Positions 10,958-20,215 of a DNA stretch of 64,000 bases are shown piece by piece. The notes under the pieces are model-generated. The model did not search any database. It saw nothing but the letters and a program-made list of their open reading frames with translations, and was not told the origin of the DNA. Source of the DNA: Silene latifolia (lineage: Eukaryota > Streptophyta > Magnoliopsida > Caryophyllales > Caryophyllaceae); contig NC_133536.1 in assembly GCF_048544455.1 (NCBI RefSeq), forward strand, positions 34,474,152 through 34,538,151, given 5' to 3'. Made by a program: the position numbers and the translations under genes. Within the stretch, counting starts at the first letter, position 1; each line of letters opens with the position of its first letter.

Positions 10958-12048
10958 TGATCGGAGCCATTTGGTGTTCACAATTAAACATATGTGGTCG
11001 TTGGTCAATGGTCGATACAAAACACAATTTATACTTCACAAACAACTCTACAATTAGTAAAGAGGCAAGTAAAGGTCGGATCCCAAAGGACGGGTATTGA
11101 AATGAAGATTCTATTGCAACTAGTGGTGTCTAGGGGTGTCACGAATTGGGTTGATGTAGAAGGTCACTAAACTAGAATAACAATGAAATAAACTAGCAAG
11201 ATAAATGAAATAAGGGGTGTAAACAATTGATTAAAAGCACTAGGGCGTCATGGGTTCATAGGGGATTCATGGGATATGATCATACAAACATGTTCTCAAA
11301 TTATAAGCAAGCAATTATTGTTGTGATGGATCGAGTTGGGTTATATCATACAATCCTAGGAAAGTTTGGGTCCCGGAGCCGAATCTCTTGGATTGTACAA
11401 CACCTACAAGTCGACTTAATCTTCCCTACTCAACACATGCATGGTCTAACAAGACTCGAGTTGGGTTATGTCTTACAAGTCAAGTTGAAAGGATAGAAGA
11501 TGATAGTAAATGCAAGGATTCATAGGCTTAGCATTTCATCAAATATAACATGTGCATGTATTAAGATCAAAACAAGCAAGCAAATAAGATATGAAAGCAT
11601 ATTAATTTAAGCATGAATCATTCCCCATGTTGGTTTCCCCTAATCACCCATTAAACCCTAGCTAAGAGACTACTCACTCATTATCATATTGATCATGCTA
11701 GAAAGGTTGTCAATCATACTAACATAATGAAACATGATGAATAAATGAAAGTAATTAGCAATAATTAAAAAGGGATTAAGAGATTATACCTACTAATGAT
11801 TCCAATAATAAGGATGCAAAGAATAATAGAAGAACTTGATGATTGATGGAAGGTTGTCAATCTCCCAATAAACCCAATAATCTTCTAATTACCCAAAATA
11901 AATGAAGAACAAGAGAGAGATTCAAGAACTAAAACTTGGATTAAAACTAGATTAATATTTGATTACAATATTGAAGAGAGATTTGATTGATATTAACTAC
12001 TCTAAATATTGATAAGAAGAACATGCTCCTCTAATTAGACTAATGGGG

Positions 12049-12056
12049 TATTTATA
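12049..12056 (-). promoter_or_regulatory. TATA box in LTR of B
   Basis: Minus strand TATAAATA in the context CACTATAAATACCCC, about 145 bp downstream of the dyad array in the direction of transcription. The same box is at 21307-21314 in the other LTR. Confidence 0.7.
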
Positions 12057-12201
12057 GTGAAAATTAGGGAGGATGCATTAGGGTTAACTAAGGGCTAAAC
12101 TAGTAATTACACTTTTTAAGTTGAGCAAGGAGCCTCCGGGATTATCCGAGAGAAGGGCTTCTCCATTTCGTAGTTAGAAGAACGAAGCTATCTGTGCTGT
12201 G

Positions 12202-12359
12202 ATCCGTGCGGCTGGGAGTCGGGACGGCCGGATCTGGGGTGGACGATCCGAGCGGATCAAGGAACAAGACGCTCGGACTGGGCATGGGGAATCCGAGCGG
12301 ATTCTGGTGAGGACGCTCGGATCGCAAGGACGGACGGATTCTCTACAATCCGTTCGGAT
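12202..12359 (-). promoter_or_regulatory. Eight-site dyad array in LTR of B
   Basis: Sites of the form NNNCG-NN-CGNNN (for example ATCCGAGCGGAT, ATCCGTTCGGAT, GGACGGACGGAT) start at 12202, 12222, 12246, 12267, 12291, 12311, 12328 and 12348. Spacing is 20, 24, 21, 24, 20, 17, 20. They lie upstream of the TATA box in the minus direction. Confidence 0.7.
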
Positions 12360-12710
12360 TGTAGTTCAAAGAACTTTCCTTCTTCTTTTTCTTCCCTTTT
12401 CTTCACGAATTCCTTGGGGATTTCCTTGGGGACTCAAGGATCCTTTTCTCAACAATGCTCTTCTACTATGCTATGTACAAAGGCCTTCTAGTCTTGTCTC
12501 TCCTTGATGCTTGGTCATTGAATACGATCAATTTAGCCTCGTTTTGCCATGAAAATGCAAGATTCTTACTCCTTTCCTACCAAGGGATCAAAATCTCAAA
12601 GAATATGCAAAACAAAGAACTAAAGATAAGAAATGACCCAAATAGGCACTAAAAAGCATGGAAACAATGGTAATTTGGGGGCTAAATATGCGCTAATTAT
12701 GGTCACATCA

Positions 12711-12735
12711 AATATCCCCAAACCGAACCTTTGCT
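12711..12735 (-). other. Polypurine tract region of element B
   Basis: Minus strand reads GGTTCGGTTTGGGGATATT directly before the 3' LTR, the usual Athila form of plus-strand primer site. Elements F (60871 onward) and D (before 51636) have very similar sequence. Confidence 0.75.
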
Positions 12736-14660
12736 CGTCCCGAGTAAAGAGGTGACAAAGACTAGGACCAATACTAACCTAACCTAATAATAATAGCCGA
12801 TATGAGACAATTAGCGGGTCTCACTCCGCCCCTTCAACTCACAACAAGACAACCATGAGGTAGGATGCCTTCTTGCAAGGCAAGGTGGGTCTTGCCAAAA
12901 TGGCGACACATCCAAACATTAGGCACACAAAAACACATAATGGATGCATCTACAAAAAGAATAGCCACTTTCCTCATCTAAGTGGCGGAAATTATCTACA
13001 AGGGAAGCAATTCAAGGGTACACAATCCTTCATAGATGCAATTTGTTCAAACTACTAAGCCTAGAAGGATACCAATAAATCACCTCCAAAAGGTGTCAAG
13101 CTAGGGTACCTTTGTCCTCAATCGTTAAATGCTTTTGTCAAGAGTAAACTCCCTATGGTGTTAGAAACACTGGAGGATCGCGGAATTCCCCCTCTTGCCT
13201 AGACAAGAAGAAGGGTCGTCCCCTCTCTACCATGCACAAAAATGGATAAGATGGAAAAGGGATCGATAGATATTTGAGTTTCACTTTGGGAGTTTGCTTT
13301 CATTTTTGTTTTCCCCCCAATTTCATTGGCATTTGACATTTGAGAATACTTCCTTTGCCATTTCTTTTGATTTTTGGCATTTCAATACTTGACAACTTTT
13401 TGCATTTCTTTTTGAACATTTTCAAAGTCACCCCAATTAGTAACGAGGGTGCCTTGTATTTGAAGCTTAGGAGTCTATTTTTGCTCCTCTTTTCATTTGA
13501 TGCAATTTTGCAAACTTTTTTCTTTTCTTTTCATTTCATTGAACTCAAATTGATTTCTTTTTGTGCCCATTCCCTTTGATGACAAAAATTTATGGTAGAA
13601 CATGGATGAATGATGGAAGTATGCATGGTTTCAAGGGTCACCTTGGAATAAACGGTAGCCAAGGAGTTATCACACCACAAGGTACTCTTGACTCGGCCTT
13701 AAACCATGGGTCAAAGGATACTAGCATGACACATCCTAGGGTGTTTTACAAGCATTCTAACAAGCAAAGTCTTAAGAACAAAAAGCATCTACTAGGGCTT
13801 ATATACACTTGTCAAGCTTCCCAAATAGACGGTTTCGCAAAATTTTTCTAACCATGCAAACTACATGCCATGATGCAACTAACATATAAACATCCTAATG
13901 CAAATGATTCTACCAACTAGTATGACATATATTCTAAATGCAATCCTAGGTTCACATTGTTTTAACCGCATCAATCAAAATAAAGCCACATAGTCATTAA
14001 CATAAAGAGGAAAAAGGAGATTGGAAAGATCATACCATGCGGTCTTCAATATCCTCATGTCTCGGATGTGGCGTAGTCAATCAATGTGAAAAAGGATGAA
14101 ACAAACACAATATATACAAGACAATATATACAAAGGAAATGAACATGTTTTTGGATTTTTTCAATTTTTCAAATTTTTATGAATTTTGAAATTTTTCAAT
14201 TTTTATGGTTTTTGGATAAAAGTTAAGTGTTAGAATTCCCATCCCCACACTAATATGGGCATTGTCCTCAATGGCCAAAATGATGGAAATTATGCAAAAT
14301 GATGCATGATTTTCTATTCTAAATGCAATTCTACACTAAGCTATACTACATGATGCATGGTTTTTGTTATGACGGAGAGGATAATTTAGATTACCTCCCG
14401 TTGCGTATGCATTAACTTCCCCAAACCAAGTAAGACGCTATTGCTAATGTCAAAGCATGGGGGAGTTCATGCACACACTATGCTATGCATGAGACTAGAT
14501 TGTCATTTTGGATTTTCAAAAATGGGAACAATAAAGAACACCTCAATGGAACCAAGGTGTGAGTCCTTTGATGTTGCTAGGACTAAATCAATCAATGATC
14601 AAAATGAAATAAAGTACAAAGAGATATAGACAAACCATGGGAGAGTAGGAGTCTCCAAGG
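12736..14660 (-). other. Noncoding 3' region of element B
   Basis: About 1.9 kb between the ATHILA-type ORF and the polypurine tract. It is homologous to 60900-62970 in element F. It contains A/T-rich and T-rich stretches and no frame with a recognisable domain. A small plus-strand ORF at 14441-14629 is not supported. Confidence 0.7.
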
Positions 14661-16256
14661 CTAGTCTTCCATCATGCTATCATCATCACCACTTCCCTCA
14701 TGAGAAGTGGTCACATTGCCACTTTCCTTGGCACTTTCTTCATTGCTTTCTTCATCATCATCTTCACCATCTCCTTCTTCATCTCCACTTGCTTCTTCCA
14801 CAATGTTATCATCAAATTCTTCACCATTTCCAACAACCTCATTGTCTTCCACCACGTCCCTAGATGCACCCGGAAATAAGGCTTCTTTATCCGCCCAACT
14901 AGGCAAAGGACAAGATGGATCAAGGAGTCCTTGCCTAGCTAGATGTAAGAGGGGAGGATATTGAGCCAAATAGGCATTCTTCCGATCTTCATAAGCTTGC
15001 TTGTGCATTGCTTGCATTAGAAGAGTTACATAATCTTTTCCAATTTCAACTCCTTGCGGTTTGAACTCTTCATAATCATAGGGGTAAGGTGGTATAACAA
15101 TGGAAGAGGAGGGAGTTTCATGATCACCCTTTTGTTGTTGAATGATGTACTCGGCGTCCTTGGATAGGGGAAGTAAATAGTTGGTCCGGTGGACACTAAG
15201 ACGGCAAATCTTTGCGGGTAAAGTGAATGATCGAGCCTCACTAGTAAGCCACCCAAACTTGGTATCAAGGGGATTGTGAGCAACCCACTTAAACTTGTTA
15301 ATCAAGGTAGACATATCAATAAGATGGCCACCATCCTTAGCCTTGTACTTGCTATCCTTATTGAAATTAGGATCAAAGTGCTTGGCTAGGACCGTGACTA
15401 GGCCGCCATTAACAATTACGGTTTGACCCTTCTTCCCACTATCTACATGGAGCCATCTATCAACCAATAGCCTCAAAGAATTGTAAGGCTTGGTATGAAT
15501 TCTTCCAATATTCAAAGTTGATTCAAGGAGAATAAAATCGAGTCCCGTAAAATGATTGGTGTCTTTCCTAGCAATTATGGTATTTCCCACAACTTTGTGC
15601 CATACTCTTATGCCCGGATGATGGACCAAAAGAGCACGACAAGCTTTAAAATCTTCAAATTTCTTCCCGGAGATTGCCTCCCAAAGAGGCTCGGGATCAT
15701 ACTTCCCATATTGCTTATAAAATTTATGTTCATCGCTAAGACCCAAAATTTTACCCAATTCCGGAAAGGTAATGCGTCTACTAGTGTTAGCTAGACGAAA
15801 CTCAATATTTTCCCTATTCTCAAATTTTGTCACTTTTAAAGAACTTAAGAATTCCAAAACAAGGGAGGGGTATGTTACTTCCTTCATTTCAAACAATTTC
15901 TTCAAACCCATGGCATTGAAAAAGACTCTTGTTTGCTCAAGAACACCTAACTTCTCTAAAGCATCTTGACATATGAATTTGGTGGATTGGATTTGTTTCA
16001 TAGCAAACTTGACAAATGTATCTCTATGGGCATCGGAAATGAAAGTTACCTCCGGATAATGCAAGAGTTGGTTAATTACCGGAGTAGAAGGTGATGCTTC
16101 CATAGAAATTTGTTGAGGTGGTTGCACTTCCAAGCTTGGTGTTGCTACCACCATTGCCATAGCTTTCTTCATTTGTAGAGCTTTTTGCCTTTGAGAGAGA
16201 GATGTAGTCTTTGGTGCCTTTGCTTTTGCTTTTGTTGCTCCCTTTGTTCTTGCCAT
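14661..16256 (-). CDS. ATHILA-ORF1-type protein of element B
   Basis: 531 codons, uninterrupted, starting MARTKGATKAKAKAPK. The first 30 residues are Lys/Ala-rich and could be a nuclear localisation signal. The middle (about 95-330) is the conserved domain seen in Athila ORF1 proteins, with phrases such as YPSLVLEFLSSL, RITFPELGKILGL, VWHKVVGNTIIARKD and VIVNGGLVTVLAKHF. The last 60 residues are strongly acidic (Asp/Glu-rich, ending DDDSMMED). I see no convincing membrane segment or catalytic motif, and the function is not established. It lies 3' of gag-protease, where Athila elements carry an extra ORF sometimes called envelope-like. A TATA-like box and dyad array lie upstream (16557-16956), suggesting its own promoter. 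Element D (47969-49870) has a diverged homologue and F a deleted one. Confidence 0.85.
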   Translation of the reverse strand: MARTKGATKAKAKAPKTTSLSQRQKALQMKKAMAMVVATPSLEVQPPQQISMEASPSTPVINQLLHYPEVTFISDAHRDTFVKFAMKQIQSTKFICQDALEKLGVLEQTRVFFNAMGLKKLFEMKEVTYPSLVLEFLSSLKVTKFENRENIEFRLANTSRRITFPELGKILGLSDEHKFYKQYGKYDPEPLWEAISGKKFEDFKACRALLVHHPGIRVWHKVVGNTIIARKDTNHFTGLDFILLESTLNIGRIHTKPYNSLRLLVDRWLHVDSGKKGQTVIVNGGLVTVLAKHFDPNFNKDSKYKAKDGGHLIDMSTLINKFKWVAHNPLDTKFGWLTSEARSFTLPAKICRLSVHRTNYLLPLSKDAEYIIQQQKGDHETPSSSIVIPPYPYDYEEFKPQGVEIGKDYVTLLMQAMHKQAYEDRKNAYLAQYPPLLHLARQGLLDPSCPLPSWADKEALFPGASRDVVEDNEVVGNGEEFDDNIVEEASGDEEGDGEDDDEESNEESAKESGNVTTSHEGSGDDDSMMED

Positions 16257-17283
16257 TTGATGAGCTAACCAAGTAAAGAGTCAAAAATCTTCAATTTGTA
16301 GAATGCCCAAATCGATTTGAAGGTGAAAGGCTTTGCCTTTATAAGAACAAAAATCGACTCAAAGGTGAAGATTTTGTGCTTGGTTTTGATTTTTGATGAA
16401 GATGGAGTGATTAATTTGTTGTTTGAAGGATGGTTTGATTTGATTTTGGTGATTTTTGATGAGGGTTTTTGTTTTTTGAGATGGAGAGGATGAGGGTTTT
16501 GATGTTATGGGTAGTGTTTATGAGTGAATGAATGAATGAAGGTGGGGGGGGGTGGGTATTTAAAGAACTCGACAATATAAGGACGCAGGCGCAATCCGTG
16601 CGGATTAGGCGCAATCCGCTCGGACTCTTCAGCCTCAAATTTTCAAAAATCCCGCCTAGAGACGGGCGGATTCTGGGGAATCCGCTCGGATTCTTCGAGA
16701 TGAGACGGGCGGATTCTTGTCAGGACGGACGGATTCTTGTCCAGAGATTTTTCTTTGTTTTTCTTCAGCCTCAAGACGGGCGGATTATCCATAAGACGGA
16801 CGGATTACTCGTGAGACGGGCGTCTTTCCGAAATCCGCTCGATTCTTCAACGAGACAAGAATTTTGCGCTTTCAAAGCCACAGCCCAAGACGGGCGTCTC
16901 CTGAGCGGACGCTCGGATTTCTTCGAGACGGCGGATTATCGAGAATCCGCTCGGATCCTTGTCCTTTGTTCCCGGATTTCCCTTATCATTCTTTCTTTCT
17001 TTCTTTCAAATCTTGTGTTCTTCATTGTGGGGGCACTACTAAGGCATGAATAGCCTAGGCAATTGCCATCCCCACACTAAGGTAAAGCACTACACATCAA
17101 TTTAAAATCATTAGTCCCTCCCTCACTTCTCTCTTTTCATGACAATTATTTTGATCAAAGTAAATAAAATCCAAAAATGACAAAGATGCAATACAAAAAT
17201 TAAAAAGTAAGTTAGGGAGTTAGAAATATTTACAAGTGGTGGTTTAGGGAGGACTCCACCAAACTCTCATTCTTGATGAGATG
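16257..17283 (-). promoter_or_regulatory. Interval between gag-protease and ORF2 of B, with candidate internal promoter
   Basis: Contains, in minus order, a dyad array (16956-16594), then a TATA-like TTTAAATA at 16564-16557, then about 300 bp of leader to the ORF2 start at 16256. This is the same order as in the LTRs (array, TATA box, transcript). An internal promoter for ORF2 is therefore plausible, but no transcript evidence can be seen from sequence. Confidence 0.5.
16594..16956 (-). promoter_or_regulatory. Dyad array 2+4+4+4 upstream of ORF2 of B
   Basis: Sites such as ATCCGCTCGGAT, AGACGGGCGGAT and GGACGGACGGAT start at 16594, 16614; 16660, 16680, 16703, 16723; 16774, 16794, 16814, 16833; 16888, 16907, 16926, 16945. 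Steps inside groups are 19-23 bp, steps between groups 46, 51 and 55 bp. Two sites are imperfect (16833 and 16926, each lacking one base). The layout repeats the 4+4+4 grouping seen upstream of gag in element A. Confidence 0.7.
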
Positions 17284-20079
17284 TCAAGGGGGCATGTTCA
17301 AGGTGTTGTTGATGTTGCTCAACACCTCGAAGAAATAATTAAAAGCTTGTTCATTGTTGTGGTAGAGGTCCTCAATAGACCGTGACCCTTGTTGTTGATC
17401 ATGATCGATGGCATGCCCAATGTAGGGATTAAAGATCCCTTCAAATTCGTCATCCCAAAGACCACAAACTTCATTGAGTTGATCATTGAAAATCTCTTGC
17501 TTGGATGGAGACAACTCTCCCAATTTCTTCTTCTGGCCAATGAGGCCATCATCTTCTTCCTTGGTTGATTTTGATGAGCTTTGCAAGCTCTCCTTGCCAC
17601 AATTCACTTGCTCTTTGAATGGAGCATCTTCAATTTTCTTCCTCCATTGGAGTTCCGATTTCTTCCTTTCATCTTTTCGGCTATAGTGATCGATCATGAA
17701 ACATGGCTCATGCAAACGAGGAGCTCTCATGGTCTTGTCAAGATTAAAAGTTATGCTTTCATCTCCCACTTCTAGAGTAAGCTCTCCATGTTTCACATCA
17801 ATCACCGCACCCGCGGTGTGTAGGAAAGGTCTTCCTAAGATAATCGGAATGTTGGAATCTTCCTCCATATCAACAATGACAAAGTCCACCGGGATGAAAA
17901 ACTTCCCAATTCGCACCGGGACATCTTCCCATATCCCTAATGGTGTCTTCGTCGATCTATCGGCCATTTGAAGAGTGATATTGGTGCATTTAAGCTCTCC
18001 CATTCCCAACCTTTTACTTACCGAGTACGGCATGACACTCACACTAGCCCCTAGATCACATAAGGCTTTGTTGATCGTTGTGTCGCCAATGGTACACGGT
18101 ATTGAGAAGCTTCCCGGATCCTTTAACTTTGGAGGTGAACTCCCTTGAAGTATTGCACTACTCACCTTAGTGAAGGCGATAGTCTCAAGTTTCCGGATTG
18201 ACTTCTTCTTTGTGAGGATATCTTTCATGTACTTTGCATAGGCCGGAACGTGATTGATTAATTCCGTGAAAGGAATTGAGACTTCTAAATTCTTCACAAT
18301 TTCCATGAATTTTCCAAGTTGATCATCAAATTTGGGTTTGGCTTGACGACTTGGAAAAGGAAGTCTAACCACAATGGGCTCCTTCTCTTTGGCTTTGTCT
18401 TCATTTTTCTTTGAACTTTCTTCTTTCGATGATTCCCCTTCTTTGGGACCTTGCACCACAACTTCATTCTCACTAGCTCTCACAACTTCATTCTCAACTT
18501 GCTCCTTCGGTGCTTCATATGTTGTACCACTTCTCAAGTGAATGGCACTAACCGTTTCATGTCTAGGGGGATTACCTTGAGGCGGTAATTGCCCCTTTTG
18601 CCTTTGTGAGTTTGAGGATGCTAGTTGGGTCAATTGTGTTTCCAACATCTTGGTGTGAGCTAGAATGTTGTTGATGGTGGTATCCTTTGCTTGGCTATCC
18701 TTTTGCATTTGGGTGAAAAACTCTTGTTGATTTTTTTGCATTTGAAGGACCGCTTTTTGGACATCAAAACTTTGGTCATTGTGGTGATTGTATGGATTTT
18801 GATTTTGGTAACTTTGGTTTTGATTGAAAAAGGGTCTTTGATTTTGATTTCTCATGGGTGGTGGAGTGTATGTTGGTTGAGGATTTTGGACATTTTGGCT
18901 CTTGTATGAGAGATTTGGATGGAACTTGGTATTTTCATTGTAAAAATTTGAATAAGGGGTGCCACTTTTGTAAGCTTGGAAAGCATTAACTTGTTCGGTC
19001 GTTCCCCTACATTCACTTGAGTCATGACCCAAGGTTCCACAATTCTCACATATCCCGCTTGGGATTGATGAGGATGCCGTCATGGCATTGACATGATGCT
19101 TTGACGATTTTGAGTTTTCCTCAAGCCTAGCCATAGCTTGTTCAAACTTCAAGTTGATTGTGTCAATGTGAGCACTAAGTTGAGCACCCAATTGAGTAAC
19201 GGTGTCTACTTCATACTTTCCTCCTCTAGTAGCCTTGCGAGGCCTACTATATTGCGAATTATGGACCACCATTTCCTCAATCTTGTTCCATGTTTGATTG
19301 TCATCAACTTCGGTGAACATTCCATTTGATCCCATATTGAGAATGTTCCTTGAATCTTCATATAAACCATTCCAAAATTGTTGCACTAAAAACCATTCGC
19401 TAAGTCCATGGTGAGGACATGAGCGACAAATACCTTTGAACCGCTCCCAAGCTTCATACAAATACTCTTCATCCCTTTGCTTAAAACCCGTAATTTGAGC
19501 TCTTAGCATATTAGTCTTTTCCGGTGGGTAGAATTTTTTGTAGAAAGCTAGAGCTAACTTCTTCCAAGAATCTATTCCAAGAGTGGCCTTATCAAGGCCC
19601 TTCAACCATTGCTTTGCGGTGCCGATTAACGAAAAAGGAAATAAGACCCATCTTATTTGGTCTTGAGTCACGCCCGTTTGAGAGATAGCTTCACAATAAT
19701 CACAAAATGTTTCCATATGAGAATGAGGGTCCTCACTAGGCATTCCCCCGAATTGGCTCCTCTCAACTAGTTGGATGAAGGCGGACTTGGCAATAAAATT
19801 ACCGGTGAGATGTTGTGGGGTAGGAGTACCATTTGGTAAATCCTCCTCGGTGGGTATAGAGTGTGACGAGAATTTAGGCATTGTAGGTGGATTTTGTGGG
19901 ATATTGTTAAATGGGTTCTCTTCTCCTTCTATTGCGAAAGGATTGACAAACTCACTAGTGGGTTGAACAACTTCACCAACACCTCCCAAATTCCTCCTAA
20001 CAAGTCTCCTATTATTCGTCAAGGTACTTTCGATTTCACGGTCAAAAGGTAACAAATCTCTTTGTAACCTTCTAGACAT
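17284..20079 (-). CDS. gag-pro: Gag-protease polyprotein of element B
   Basis: Uninterrupted frame of about 931 codons; the start MSRRLQRDLLPFDRE at 20079 is preferred over an upstream Met at 20106 because it resembles the start of gag in element D. About residues 110-260 form the gag domain, with VLFPFSLIGTAKQWLKGL, YLYEAWERFKGICRSCPHHG and FWNGLYEDSR. A zinc knuckle CENCGTLGHDSSEC lies near residue 345, followed by a Gln/Asn-rich linker. A retropepsin-type protease follows, with active site LCDLGASVSVMP (near 680) and second motif IILGRPFLHTAGAVID. The frame ends TGA with no RT beyond. It would build the particle and process it. All key residues look intact, so the protein could be functional in trans with another element's RT and integrase. 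Confidence 0.92.
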   Translation of the reverse strand: MSRRLQRDLLPFDREIESTLTNNRRLVRRNLGGVGEVVQPTSEFVNPFAIEGEENPFNNIPQNPPTMPKFSSHSIPTEEDLPNGTPTPQHLTGNFIAKSAFIQLVERSQFGGMPSEDPHSHMETFCDYCEAISQTGVTQDQIRWVLFPFSLIGTAKQWLKGLDKATLGIDSWKKLALAFYKKFYPPEKTNMLRAQITGFKQRDEEYLYEAWERFKGICRSCPHHGLSEWFLVQQFWNGLYEDSRNILNMGSNGMFTEVDDNQTWNKIEEMVVHNSQYSRPRKATRGGKYEVDTVTQLGAQLSAHIDTINLKFEQAMARLEENSKSSKHHVNAMTASSSIPSGICENCGTLGHDSSECRGTTEQVNAFQAYKSGTPYSNFYNENTKFHPNLSYKSQNVQNPQPTYTPPPMRNQNQRPFFNQNQSYQNQNPYNHHNDQSFDVQKAVLQMQKNQQEFFTQMQKDSQAKDTTINNILAHTKMLETQLTQLASSNSQRQKGQLPPQGNPPRHETVSAIHLRSGTTYEAPKEQVENEVVRASENEVVVQGPKEGESSKEESSKKNEDKAKEKEPIVVRLPFPSRQAKPKFDDQLGKFMEIVKNLEVSIPFTELINHVPAYAKYMKDILTKKKSIRKLETIAFTKVSSAILQGSSPPKLKDPGSFSIPCTIGDTTINKALCDLGASVSVMPYSVSKRLGMGELKCTNITLQMADRSTKTPLGIWEDVPVRIGKFFIPVDFVIVDMEEDSNIPIILGRPFLHTAGAVIDVKHGELTLEVGDESITFNLDKTMRAPRLHEPCFMIDHYSRKDERKKSELQWRKKIEDAPFKEQVNCGKESLQSSSKSTKEEDDGLIGQKKKLGELSPSKQEIFNDQLNEVCGLWDDEFEGIFNPYIGHAIDHDQQQGSRSIEDLYHNNEQAFNYFFEVLSNINNTLNMPP

Positions 20080-20200
20080 GCAAAATATCAAACAACTAGA
20101 AAACAATTAGAACAATCCTTGAGGAGTTTTACTTCCCCAAGGTGAAAAAGACACTACTAATAACAATAAAAGAAATCTTAAATCAATTAAACACCATCCA

Positions 20201-20211
20201 GAACGGCGCCA
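20201..20211 (-). other. Primer-binding site of element B, tRNA-Asp type
   Basis: Minus strand TGGCGCCGTTC, matching the first ten bases complementary to the 3' end of plant tRNA-Asp. It lies a few bases inside the LTR end at 20216. Element D uses the same tRNA with a longer match. Confidence 0.75.
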
Positions 20212-20215
20212 TTTT

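Larger units (their letters stand above)
10958..12710 (-). repeat. 3' LTR of element B
   Basis: 1753 bp, in direct repeat with 20216-21978. On the minus strand it starts TGATGTGACC at 12710. It has a dyad array at 12202-12359 and a TATA box (TATAAATA, minus) at 12049-12056. Small plus-strand ORFs here recur in the other LTR and are not genes. Confidence 0.95.

Noticed and set aside
14707..14964. Serine-rich plus-strand ORF
   Set aside because: Antisense to the acidic tail of ORF2 of element B (Asp/Glu codons read backwards).
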